From Macropodus opercularis (Eukaryota > Chordata > Actinopteri > Anabantiformes > Osphronemidae): a stretch of 64,000 nt of DNA. The stretch is from positions 10,405,501 to 10,469,500 of the forward strand of contig CM061102.1 of the NCBI GenBank assembly GCA_030770545.1, given 5' to 3'. The notes under the pieces are model-generated. The model ran no database searches. It had not been told where the DNA came from and saw only the letters and a program-made list of their open reading frames with translations. Made by a program: the position numbers and the translations under genes. The number at the start of each line of letters is the position of its first letter. Positions within the stretch are counted from its first letter, which is position 1. Below, piece after piece: positions 35,150-46,096 of the stretch.

Positions 35150-38100
35150 GTATGCAGATGTTCACACACAAACACACACAGACAAACCATTAGACTGTGT
35201 ATGTACACAACCAGACAGATCTGACAGGGCTGTCTCAGCTCTTTAAGGTGGTTTTCTATTTGACTTGCACAGTGCTACATGTTTTCCATAGAGAAAAAAC
35301 AAGACTGAGTCAATCTGAGCTCCTCACATTTTAGAGGAAATCTCTAAGGAAAACACGCTCATCCAAACATCATGCTCCTCCTGTATTAAAGCAAAGGTTA
35401 TTGCTCCAGTGAGCATGTGCCCAGTGCCTCAGGGAAATACAAGCTAAATACTTTCCAAGAGTTTCTGAGACATAAAGGCAGGAGAAGCTCTGTTCTCCAA
35501 TGCCATTACCCAAGTCCCGCTGTGGGGCACTATGCCCAGCGTCTCTGTGAAAAGCAGTTTTTTGTCTTATCCAAACACCGAAAATCACAAAAGCAATACT
35601 CTCGACAAAATCCTGATTTGTTCTCCGTTTTTTTTTGTCATTTCACTTAAGTCCTGCCAGTGGAGCCCTTTAAAAACTAAAGCTGGCCAGAATTTACATT
35701 TTAAGACTGAAAATGTGTTTTGTATTGTATGTGTTTTGTGTATTTGTGTGCTTCTGCTGGGCTGAAGTCCCCGGTGCCCAAACAGTCCAATTCCACCTGC
35801 AGCACTCAGCTCTCTCGAACATTTCTTTTCCTCACACCAGTTCTCACACGTACAGGTTTGTTCGTTTCCCATCTTGCAAGACTGACATTTCCTCCACCTA
35901 CATGAGAAGAAGATGAGAGTCCTATTTACCACGTACTGCGTCTTTTGTGTCTCGGCGAAATAGAAAGAAACGCGAGTGCCTGACAGGGGTGGCTTGGTCT
36001 TGTGTCTGTTGGTTGTTCTTTGGTAGGCTGGGTCTGTTCACCATGCTGCACAATCTATTTGCTCCACTGCCTGCTTGGCATCAGCCTGTCCATCTGTTTG
36101 TCTGTTTGCCTCCTGGCTTTCGCCTGCTTCTCCCTACTGCCTCCACTTAAGCAGGGTTTTCTCGGCTGCTGCGATTCACATGTCATCCTGGCCTGCTGCA
36201 CAAGACAGGCTACTGCGCCAGCGCCGCGTACGCCTCAACCAGGCTAGAACCCGGCATCCATACAAATAGCCCTGCGATTCTTGACAGGGCAGCAATGCAC
36301 AACGCACGCACACCTTCAGATTTGCAAAAAACGCTGCAGCTGTGAACGGTAATAACACGTCGCGTCTGTACTAAACAGTGTAACTATCTCTGTATATGCA
36401 GCAGAACTAGAAAAGTAAAAAGTGGAGACTAATGAAAAAGGTTTCTATCAGAGAAAGTTGCTGCGTCGCAGAGCTGTGATTTGTTGCCGTTAGCAGCCCT
36501 TTGGTTTGAAGCAGACCAACTAAAGTACACAGTTCCCTCAGCCACTTTGTAGCTGTCACAGCTACTCTGCCCCCCTTGTTCGCCTGGTATGGTTTGACAC
36601 AGTGCTGAAGAGAGCACAGACGCTCTTATTGTCAGAGAACGACCCCTGGCATGGAAGTGGGACAAACTGGGTGGGACAAATGGGTCTGTTAGAAATCTCA
36701 GCACACTGCTGGGATTTTCACATGTTCGCACAGCTCAGTGACAAATACAGCCGAGTTCTGCCCACACCACAGACATGACAGTGTCCTCAAGTGGCCCCTG
36801 CCACATCCAGCGAGTTGGACACTCAGGTGGCCTGCTGGGAGTAAGACAGAGCGGTGTGTAAGTCTTGCCTACATGCTCTCAGATGCGAGTCTTTGATATT
36901 CAGAGAGAGGACTCCTTGTCATGGATTTAAAACCAGCCAGGAGCCAGGATCTGTGGTAGCGCGAGTGTGTGGGTGTTCACCTGCTTCAAACACACGGGAG
37001 TGTTTGAGGGAGGGAGGCGAGAGCTTTCAAGAGTGAACTAAGTAAAAGAACGAGAAGAGGAAGAGGACATTTCCAAGCCTGACAATGAAGCACTACAAAG
37101 GGTCAGCAGCTGCGAAAGCAGAGATTCGTGTACTGTGGAAGAACACTGGACTCACAGTCTCTCATTTTACTGTAAATGCAAACGTCATCCTGAATTATGG
37201 CTTGTGCAGCTGATTCCTGATGATATGAAAGCAGCAAAATATGATGTGGTGAAAACTACGAGTTGGGAAAAGGGAAGGGATCCCCCTTCAACATGCCCTG
37301 CCTCTACCGCCAGGAACGTTACACTGTTTTGAGCGGAAACAAGCACAGAAAGATCTGAGAACCTCAAACCCACAGACACGTACAGCTTGCTAGACAACTG
37401 ACAGGTCCTGCCACACAGCGTTGACAAGGCATGGCTACCTCAACCCGCAGGCTTTCAACATATATCGAAAGGCTTCCTCCTCTGCTGCAATGATATTCTG
37501 CAGTGGAGAGCTTATCTTTGAGGTTTCTGTCACTCTGTAACCCACGATAAAGTCAGCGAGGGAGACGACAGAAAGCCAACAGCAGAGCAGCCGCACTCTT
37601 CGTAAAGTTTAAGCAAATATTTTAAATCAGTTGCCTGAAATACTGGAAGTTAGAAGTCTGAACGCTTTGCTGTGTGGATTCGTTCAGATCCTATTACACT
37701 ACGTACAGTTGTTTAAAAGCAGACCCTGGAGCTCATCCACACAACCTGCAGCCAGTTTGAGCACAAGTAAACGTAGGAAATAATGTTCTAGCCAATGGAG
37801 CCTCATGTTTCAAGCATCTAGCAGCTGCTCTTCTGTACATGAAGCAAAACGACAATCAAACAATGTCAGTGAGGTTCAAGTTGAATCAATAAACACTGAA
37901 CATAGCGTAACATGCAGGCCTCCCTGTTGATGTGACGGGTCCTGAACATGCAGAACGTGTCGGCTTCACGGCTCAATGAGCCCCGTGGTCATGTGTGCGC
38001 GGCGGATACGACAGAAGTCCGACAGTAACAGTAACAGATTACGTTACCGCTGCGTTTGAACAGTTTAAAAGCTGTGACCTTACTGCAGTTATATCATGAA

Positions 38101-39193
38101 GACGCCTTGTTCTGCGGCTGTTGTCCTAGCAGTGGAATCAGATTTTAAATCCACTCCTCATCCACAAATAACTAGACAATATTTAAATTACTATATAACT
38201 ACACAAACATAGTGTAACAATGATGCATCTCTGTCTTTGTTTTACTGTACACACGCTGCGATGCAGAGAGTAGAAACGCTCTAGTTATGACATTTTCAAT
38301 TTATACCTCCCATAAATATTAACCTTGTAGATATAAGAGAAAGGCGTGGGTGTGATGGACTGGCAACCACTGTCCTTCTGCGACGACGGCCGTGGGTGTG
38401 TTGCGTGTTTGTGTGTAGAGGGGGGAGCTGGACGGCTAATTTTAGCTTCACTAGTGAATGGATTCCATCAGCACACTGGCAGACTGAAACAGAGTGATTC
38501 ATTTAGTCCAGCTCCCACTCCCAGCTGAACAGTCAAAACACATAGACTGAATAGTCAGGAAATGTCACGGCTCTGAATGCACAATGTCAGCCGTGGTGGT
38601 GTGGGATTATTCACTTAGGAAGCTTATCACAACCATATAACAAGTAGTTTATTTAGGGAACAGGATGACTGATATTTTTGAAAACTGTAGCTAAAACCTT
38701 TAGCAATGTTTTACGTGAACATTTTTCCATTAAAAGCAAATCCTGCACACGGCGACTGGCGAAAGAGCAGGAGCGGCATTTTAAAAGCTAAGCGGGGTGA
38801 GCGCATGCAAGCGCGGCGCTGAACAGTTGTTTAGCATGCTGACAAGGTCAACCGGGTCTAATGATGAAGCACAAGAGCAAAGGAACTGAGGGTAAACTCG
38901 TTCAGGATTGCTATTCCAAGATCAGTAAAAACTACCTGGCGACTGAGTAAAGCTAAACCTGGTATCATTTGAAGTTTTGGATAAAACAAAACGATGCCTT
39001 CAATGGACAGCAATCTGAAAAAGTCATTGTGTCTGATGGCCTCTCTGCGCGGTTACATAAAAGCTGAGGTCGTGTTGGGGAGCAGGTGCACCCTGTAGCG
39101 CCTCTGCTAGTCCCACGTCATTCCTCTATGCTCGGAGACATTATGGTAGCAATACACACCGAGGGACACATTTAAAAGTGAGGCCATGATCAT

Positions 39194-39373
39194 CAGGTTG
39201 ATGTCAAATGGCTTCCATCACCTCCTCAATCAGCAGATCTGAACACCATCGAGCCTTTATGGGACATCCTGGAGTGCAGAGTGCGAAGTGGATTTCCATC
39301 TCATTCATCCCTCAAAGCTTTCCTTCTTCAGCGAAGGGTAAACATCCAATTACTTACAGTCCAGAAGTTGTAA
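39194..39373 (+). pseudogene. Decayed Tc1/mariner transposase fragment
   Basis: In the frame of GAT at 39236 the plus strand reads WLPSPPQSADLNTIEPLWD and then ILECRVRSGFPSHSSLK, with a stop at 39371-39373. Tc1-like transposases have the block PPQSPDLNPIEHLWD followed by LERRVR, whose Glu is the last catalytic residue of the DDE/D triad. Here Pro after Asn is Thr and the protein ends early. No upstream catalytic Asp motifs or terminal inverted repeats were recognised, so this is a short dead remnant inside the msi2 intron. Confidence 0.8.
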
Positions 39374-42300
39374 GGCAGCCCTGCGTGAGGGACTGAAACT
39401 CCTCCGAAGGGCAGTCCCGCTCCCTTATTAGGCACTTGATGTTCAAACAGTGTTAAAGATTTCCACTCTTTGAAAAAAAATATTGTCCAAGACATTTTCA
39501 TCAAGCCAGAGACTTAAGGTTCTCTGTGTAGAAGGCAGCTTCAGTCTATAGCAATAACCGAATGTGTCCAGGGGTGATTCATACCCCACCAGACACAGGC
39601 AGCCGTCACACACGCAGACACTCGCTGCTGTCGCCTGTTTCTGGAACTTATATCCTAATATTAGGGATTTGAACATCCATCTCACATATATTGTTTATGC
39701 TTCGTTTCCAGCCAGTGCGCTACAACATTTTCTAGATAAAATATAACGAAAACGCGAAAGTTGACAAAGCAAATCATATCAGCATCTTATATATTGTACT
39801 TCATATCAGAACTAATAAAAAGATAACAAGATGCTCTCTAGCATTTTTGTGGTAGTGTTGAATGATACGGTAGCTCTGCAGTTTTAAAGTCTACAATATC
39901 ATCCAATTTGAATATGTATCATTTTTCTCACTAAGGCAAGAAAATGACATGTATTAATGTTATTCATAACAAACGTGGTATTATTGAATGTGATAAATAG
40001 CCAAAGCAGCCCTTTTGTTTCCCTTTGGTGATATCAATACTTAAGGTCCATTTGTATCTAGGTATTAACGACTGATAATAACACCATAATAGTCCTTTTC
40101 CTCAGTGACTGGGAGAGTCAGAGCTTATTCTCCTCCTCACCACAGTAATTGGTCGGTCATGTCAGGAAGACACAGTGAGAAATTGACGACTAAGAGAAAA
40201 TTCCTCCCTCCTGTTGTGATCATTCACTAGTCTTGAATATTAAAAATGACACATTAAAGAACATTACCTAGAAGCACTTGGCTAAAACCAACGTGAGTCC
40301 ATTTTAATGGCACGCTGCTCGCTCATCAGAGCCCATACTTGATAGGTATTATTAGGAATTAGCTGCGCATGCATAATGGCAGGCTGGGGAGTGATGGAGG
40401 GACTCCCGTCTTTGGGAGATTTAAACATGTTTTCTGTTGTCCTACTGTACTTACTGTGCGCCAAATGAAATACACATTTCTATATGTGGAAACCAGAGGG
40501 TGTGATGAACTGCTTGGAGTATTTTAAAGCTGTCAAGCCAGCGTCTGCTCATTGATTTTTACTTCAAAATATTTACTGCTTTTAATACAAGGCGCTGTGG
40601 CTAAATGATGTTTCAATCATGTGGAGCTCTGGAGGATAATCCAGCCTTTTATCACATCCTACTGTTGCTAAAGCAGGACAGTCTGCAGATGTGAGAGCAG
40701 GAGTCAGGGCAGCTGGGGGTGCAGGTTGGGAGCTTCTTGCTAAGCAGCATCCTATTTTTAATTATATATGAGGCAGAATTCACAGTGACAGAGAGGAGGT
40801 GCTCCTGTGAGTGAGGCCTCAATGGCACATGAACACAGGGTGATTGACCAAAGCACTAAAAGGTCCCGTCACTCACATCTGAGCGGGCACTGACCCAATC
40901 CACCGCCAGAGCCCTTGAGAGGATAGGCAAGGAGAAGGTGGGCTGCCCTGTACGTCCACATCTCTCCCAAGTGAGGTGGAATTTCTGTCTGCATCAATTA
41001 TTCAGCAACCATCTTAGATAACACTCGCAGGGAGGATGGATGAGGTCTATTTCTGTATTGTACTTCATAAGAAGGAAGACAGGAGGCATTTTTTATTTTG
41101 TGCGCTTGTGCCTCAGACATTGGAAAGCTAGTGCTCTCCTGTGCAGCAAAGGGAAAACCTTTAAGGTGTATTTGAAAAATGCTCTTAGCACATTTCACAT
41201 TCTTTTCTTTTTGCTACACTCGCAGATGCAGTGACTTCATAAAGGATTATTTTATGCATTATAGAAAACTTCAAGTACAGTACAGGGGATTTCAGAAAGA
41301 CCCTACAAAGGTCAGCTTTGAATATGACACATTAGCAAAGTTTACTCTCCCCGTTGGCCGACGTCTCTGAGCAGCACTGCAGACGTATTTATATCTGAAG
41401 GATTCTCACTCTTTTAACCAGTCAGACAGTTTTAAAGGTTTTCTGCCTGCATTCTAATATATTGTGACTTGACACTGAAGTCTATGGTTTGACTATTGCA
41501 GCTTTAAATTTGCCTTTAAGCACAAAACCTGGACACTGATGATGCTGCAGATTTAAAACGTGTTATTTGATTGAAGGCTGTGCCTTATTAACTTTTTTCC
41601 ACATCTTTTAAATTGTTTAATAGATGTCAAGCTTAGCACTTTATTTTATTTCTGTACACCACAGAACATATACGTAATAATTTTCTAAAATAAAAAAAGC
41701 ATTTTTCTACTACTTATTTGACAGGTCACTGTACGTCTATGACAGAATTATCAACACTTGGGCTTAATTGTAATTGCGCTTTTAACAATTAACAAAAACA
41801 ATAAAGAAATAATTTAAAAAATCATTGCGTTCGACATAAATGAGTAGAATCTTTCTGCAGAGTCGCCGGAGTAGGAGAGTCTACCGCAGATCTGATATTT
41901 GATTTGTTGGTTAACAAATATTTTATTATCTATTTTTGAAACGTAGCAAATTGTGCAAAAACAAGTTTTGAATATTTTTTTTAAATCAAGCACTTGTTTG
42001 CTCAATTGTTTGCTTTGCTGCATAAATAGATGCTGTGCAGTGTGCGTTCCAGCGTCGTGTTGTGTATGTGTGGTGTTTGTGTGCTCAGTGTTATGCCTAC
42101 ATGTCAAAGGATCTGAGACATTTGATTGTGACAGAATAAATTCCATACGCATACAGATATTTCTGTCACACTCTCAGGCTTTTTTGTTTGCCGTCCTGAG
42201 CGTCGACTGTTTTGCCGTGCAGAGACAAGGAGGGATGTATACCGGGGTCATATGTGACCCAGGCTGGTCCCTAGTGAACACGGTTCTACTACATTGGTCC

Positions 42301-42880
42301 CGTCAGTCACACGGCCAGTCAGTCAGTTCGTTTTTGGGAAAAGGTTGTGAGAGAGTGAGGACGCGCGCTGACAGAGGGAGCCCGATGAAATGGCAGCAAG
42401 ACAAGTATTCTCTCCACTCAATCACAATCCACAGAACCGCTAAAACGATGCAAGATCTCTCGAGAGACCTGCGAGGTGGAACTGGGCGAAGGAGAATCTA
42501 ATGTCACACCTGCTCCACGGGGGTCAGTTCCCGTTCATTATCAGAAGTCACACGATGGCTTAGAAAACCGCTACTGAACTCTGTGGAGCTCAGAGACGAC
42601 CATATTACCGGTGTAAATAAAACAAGCATCACTGGCACTCTGTGGAAGGTGATAATCCCTAACTAATGAACTCTGCCTCTGCCAGCAGCTTCCCCGTTGC
42701 ATCCCTGGACATCCCCACCTGTGTGTGTGTGCGTGTGTTAAGGGATTCAGAAAGAGGGACAGGCTCCACTCTCTTGTCCCTCAGCCTGACAGGCAGAACT
42801 CAGCCACACAATTTCACGGTTTGTGGGCAGTACACACCACTGCTTTCCCATCCCTGAAACCCAGGGACCCACCTAAGTAA

Positions 42881-42932
42881 GTGTGTGTGTGCCCATGCAT
42901 ATGAACATGAACGCACACACACACACACACAC
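42881..42932. repeat. GT/CA inverted pair (hairpin-capable)
   Basis: GTGTGTGTGTGC at 42881-42892 is exactly complementary to GCACACACACAC at 42913-42924, with a 20-nt loop. The CA run continues to about 42930. In the transcript it lies about 90 nt after the GTAAGT donor of the RRM2 exon. Confidence 0.9.
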
Positions 42933-43019
42933 GCCTCTGCTATTAATACTAAGGGAAAAAGAAATCAAATATTAATCCTTCAACGCCCACCTGGAATTGA
43001 AAAAAATGAGTGGACTTAC

Positions 43020-43102
43020 CATTTTATTATTGATTTCATGAAAATGAATTTCACAGACTTTCTCTACGATGTCTTCACTCTCAAAGGTTATGAAACCAAA
43101 TC
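43020..43102 (-). CDS. msi2: Musashi-2 exon encoding the second half of RRM2
   Basis: Read on the minus strand, this 83-nt exon encodes 28 residues, counting a glycine codon split with the previous exon. It starts with the RNP1 core GFGFITF and continues through ESEDIVEKVCEIHFHEINNK to a final Met. This is the distinctive C-terminal half of the second RNA-recognition motif of Musashi proteins, which bind UAG-containing RNA and regulate translation in stem and progenitor cells. A strong pyrimidine tract and CATAG acceptor precede it (AG at 43104-43103). A consensus GTAAGT donor follows at 43019-43014. RNP1 has Ile where mammalian Musashi-2 has Val, a conservative change. The preceding exon, which should end in a Musashi DKTTNRHR-like stretch, was not found in the 20.9 kb upstream and is probably beyond the window. 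Confidence 0.95.
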
Positions 43103-43104
43103 CT

Positions 43105-43150
43105 ATGCAGAGAGAAACAGAGAAGGGAGGGGAGAGACAGGGGGAGAGAA
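43105..43150 (-). promoter_or_regulatory. Strong polypyrimidine tract of the RRM2-exon acceptor
   Basis: In the transcript a C/U-rich stretch (CCCCUGUCUCUCCCCUCCCU, then UCUCUGUUUCUCUCUG) leads to CATAG. This is a classical strong 3' splice site, unlike the UG-rich ones elsewhere in the gene. Confidence 0.8.
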
Positions 43151-43402
43151 TGAGTTAGTGGAAAACCTTAACAAAACTTCAGTTACTGAAAGGAAATGCA
43201 CAACAAGATGGAATATTATCCCAAGCCATACCCAGAAACTATGCAAGCACATCTGTGGAGATTGGCTTGGGCATGGAAAAGAACAAGTGAACAAGACAGA
43301 CATTGTCCTCTTTAAATCAAGAATATGATGAAATCTGCCACATTATTAAGGGCACTCGAGGACCTCCTCTACAAAGAGAAGATGGAAAAACAGCACAAAG
43401 CT

Positions 43403-43454
43403 CATTTAATGAGATTCAGGGAGCTGGGGCCCAGCATCTGAATTTCATTAAATG
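43403..43454 (+). other. 52-nt compact hairpin in intron
   Basis: 43403-43420 pairs with 43437-43454 over 18 positions if read as plus-strand RNA (two G-U wobbles). After a small internal loop, GCTGG (43423-43427) pairs with CCAGC (43431-43435) around a 3-nt loop. The arms contain CATTTAATGA/TCATTAAATG, homeodomain-like cores. It may be a structured RNA, a paired protein-binding site or chance. Confidence 0.6.
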
Positions 43455-45599
43455 CATTTTGTGTTCTTTTTATTGAAATCTCACTGTATAACAAGCCCTC
43501 GTTTTTATGTTAATGCAAGCCTTAGAATGAATGTGTCATTGACAGTGGGATTTTCATGCCATATTTATAGGATAAAAGCTTAACCCCTTGTTTAATACAA
43601 AGACAGAGAGACAAGATGGTTTCAGACTTTTGAACACAAGTGGATTGCAGTGCTCTCCTCTGTGTTTTGATGGCGTTGCACAAAGCAATCTAGCTTCTGT
43701 TTAGCTAGGGTTGAAAGGAAAACTGATATTCTATTACTTTTGCAAAGGAGGAAACTGCACAAGAGAGAAACTGTTAGTGAATAAAGCAGCAAGTGGGACT
43801 GAAAGGAGATGAGTTTCTTTTCAGAAATGGCAAACACACGACGATGGAATAAAATCACCTCAGACTGCGCTTAAACAGCCGTCACTCCAAACAACAAGCT
43901 ATGTGACCGACAAGTGCTCAGCGGGCAGCATCGGTGTATTATCGGGGAAAGTCAGACGAAGTAGGAGCCGTCACCTGGCGAACGCGAAACAGCCGCTACT
44001 GCACACACAGATGACAACAGCTCAAACATCACTTGTTGACTCAGGGGGAACATTATCCTCCTCGAACGAGTTAAGACAAATCCACGTGTTCTGCCATGGG
44101 CTCACAGTCACCATCCCTTTCCAAGCGGCAGGACAAATCTCAAGGTTAAAGACTCGGCGGGACACGTCTCGGTGCGCGGCGGCGTCTGCACTTGCCCACA
44201 TGACGCACACAGTCCAGTAGAACACACGAGCGCAGGTTTATAAGCCACCGGAGACTCTGCTGTACTGATGTTGTTGCGACAGTTTATCATCTACGTGGTA
44301 AATCAATGAGCACGGCTGCTTTATGGCAGAATTAGATTCACTGATTTTTTTTTTAATCAATATGATTAAGTACACCTTGATCCGTCAGGTATTTCATTTA
44401 CCGTGTTGGTCAATTCCAATCTACTCAGTTTATAAACATGAACTGATTTCTACTGATCATATGATGCTTTGATCACAAAACGAATATGATTTTATTGATA
44501 TCACCAGCGACTAACATCCTAAAAGCAAGTGGTGTATTATAAAACATTAGTCTCCCAAGCAGCTTATTGTATTAATTTTTCATCGGCAGGAAAAACGTTG
44601 ATTTCTTTTTCAGGAGCAGCTTGTGCCGCTTTCTAGCCAGGCTGTAACAAACGCCGACATTCATAGTCCTGTCATAAAGTCTTTATCTCACACTCCCATT
44701 TTTCTCTCCTGCTCCTCCTCCAGCCCCTCCTCCACAAATAACAAAAGATTCTCTTCAAGCTCCTCTTCTGCTCCTGACACAAGCTAGAATATATATAAAA
44801 CAGTCTTGTCAAAAGAAGGGTTGGGAACCTAATGTGCGAGCTGCTTAAACACAGACAACATCTAATCTAATGAGATCTTATGAGACAGAATATCAATTTC
44901 CAGCGAGACGTCTCAACGCCGAGTTGTGGTGGGAGAGCGTCGCACATTGTGTGAGGTTGGGTGATGACGACAGGCACGAACAGGAGGGGGAAGACGCGCT
45001 GCTCTCCAGCTCACGCTACCTTCATGCCAACATGAGGAGCACTTTTGACAACCAACAAATCAACCGCCAGAAGTAATTTGTCACAGAAGAGTGTAGGTAG
45101 AGGGTGAGGAGTCTGCAGGGAACAAAGGAAGGGACGGGAAAGAGGAAAAAGTGGAAATGAAGGGACAAGGGGCGTGGACGGGAAGACGGAGGAGTGACAG
45201 GTTAGCGCACACGGCTGCTGTCGCCACACTCGTTTGAGCTGCTCCATCAAATGACAGGACATGTACCAGTGCAACATTATATCCACCGAGGTCAAGGCCA
45301 AGTGACGCCACCACAGACAGCAGCAGCAGGGCGGCTCCACCCATGACTGGATCTGTTCAGACGAACAGAAAGACACTGAGCTGTGGTGTAATCCACTGCT
45401 GGAATGTGCCCTGCAGACAAAACAAAAACATCCCTGTTTCTCCTTGACTCAGCACATGCCTCCTTGCTCAGGCCCCTGTGGACTGTCTGAACCTCTGGCC
45501 TCGCCACTGTAGTGCTTTGCTCTACTGTCCTATTTCACAGACCTCGCCAACAATCACAGGCCACAGAAAAGCACCAATAAAAAAATAAAAAATAGGACT

Positions 45600-45990
45600 C
45601 CAGCCTCTGCAGAGCGTCAGCAGAGCGGGATTGTCCTCGCGCATCCCGGCTGCGCTCCTCCAACTATCCACATACGGCAAGAGGCTGACCTCCACGGGCT
45701 ATTAAAGCCCGTCAGCACCGACGGACGCACGGAGAGAGGTGTCAGCCCGCTCACACCGAACAATCTTCCCACTTAAACAATAGCCTGTAAATGGAAACAC
45801 ATCGACGTCTGACACGGAGGCTGATAATAGGTGTTGTGTGGCTACCGGCCGAGGCCTCGTGGCTGTACTCGCTCACACTTATTAGCCAGAACCGGGCTTG
45901 GCCGCGTCTCATCGCACCACAGAACCGGCAGGGAGCCCACTTTCACAGCCTTTTACCAGCTTCATCATACTCGCTCTTTATTTCACACTC
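45600..45990. other. CpG-rich stretch in the long intron
   Basis: By hand count about 29 CpG in roughly 390 bases, close to the level expected without CpG depletion and much denser than the surrounding intron. No TATA-like element or exon with a donor could be tied to it. Confidence 0.45.
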
Positions 45991-46068
45991 GTTCCAGGTT
46001 CTCCAATTCTGTTCCTCCAACCTGGAAAGAAAAGCTCACTCTGCCAGCAGCAGATAATGGGTTGGTGA

Positions 46069-46096
46069 GGGGGTGGGTGGGGGGCGAGGGAGGGGG
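46069..46096 (+). other. G-quadruplex motif
   Basis: Five G runs (5, 3, 6, 3 and 5 G) with loops of one to three bases on the plus strand, just beside the CpG-rich stretch. Confidence 0.8.

Larger units (their letters stand above)
35055..43019 (-). other. Intron between the two RRM2 exons
   Basis: About 8.0 kb with a GTAAGT donor (43019-43014). The acceptor end is a UG repeat in the transcript (plus-strand CA tracts 35070-35145). It also contains a GT/CA inverted pair (42881-42932) and a decayed Tc1/mariner transposase fragment (39194-39373). No further exons were recognised. Confidence 0.78.
2408..43102 (-). other. msi2: Partial msi2 locus (six internal coding exons)
   Basis: The six exons chain with consistent phases (28, 38, 25, 40, 60 and 52 codons, counting split codons with the downstream exon) and all have GT/AG introns. 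The two ends of the gene lie outside the window: 5'UTR, RRM1 and most of RRM2 to the right, final codons and 3'UTR to the left. The alanine block and the YGRGY and SPGPVADLYG strings separate it from Musashi-1. The optional RG-rich segment and the SYPN/GPSIT variants look fish-like to me and resemble what I remember of msi2b. I cannot separate msi2a from msi2b without alignment. The visible introns are 3.7, 8.8, 14.7, 4.7, 8.0 and more than 20.9 kb, much smaller than in mammals. Confidence 0.9.

Noticed and set aside
34785..35246. 153-residue plus-strand open frame
   Set aside because: Made almost entirely of GT and CA repeats and the antisense of the 115-nt exon.
41953..42501. 182-residue plus-strand open frame
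   Set aside because: Cys/Val-rich stretch from TGTGT sequence followed by unrelated residues. No domain, and it lies within the msi2 intron on the opposite strand.
42885..43328. 147-residue plus-strand open frame
   Set aside because: It is the antisense of the real RRM2 exon (43020-43102) plus a CA repeat, and the RRM reading on the minus strand explains the sequence.
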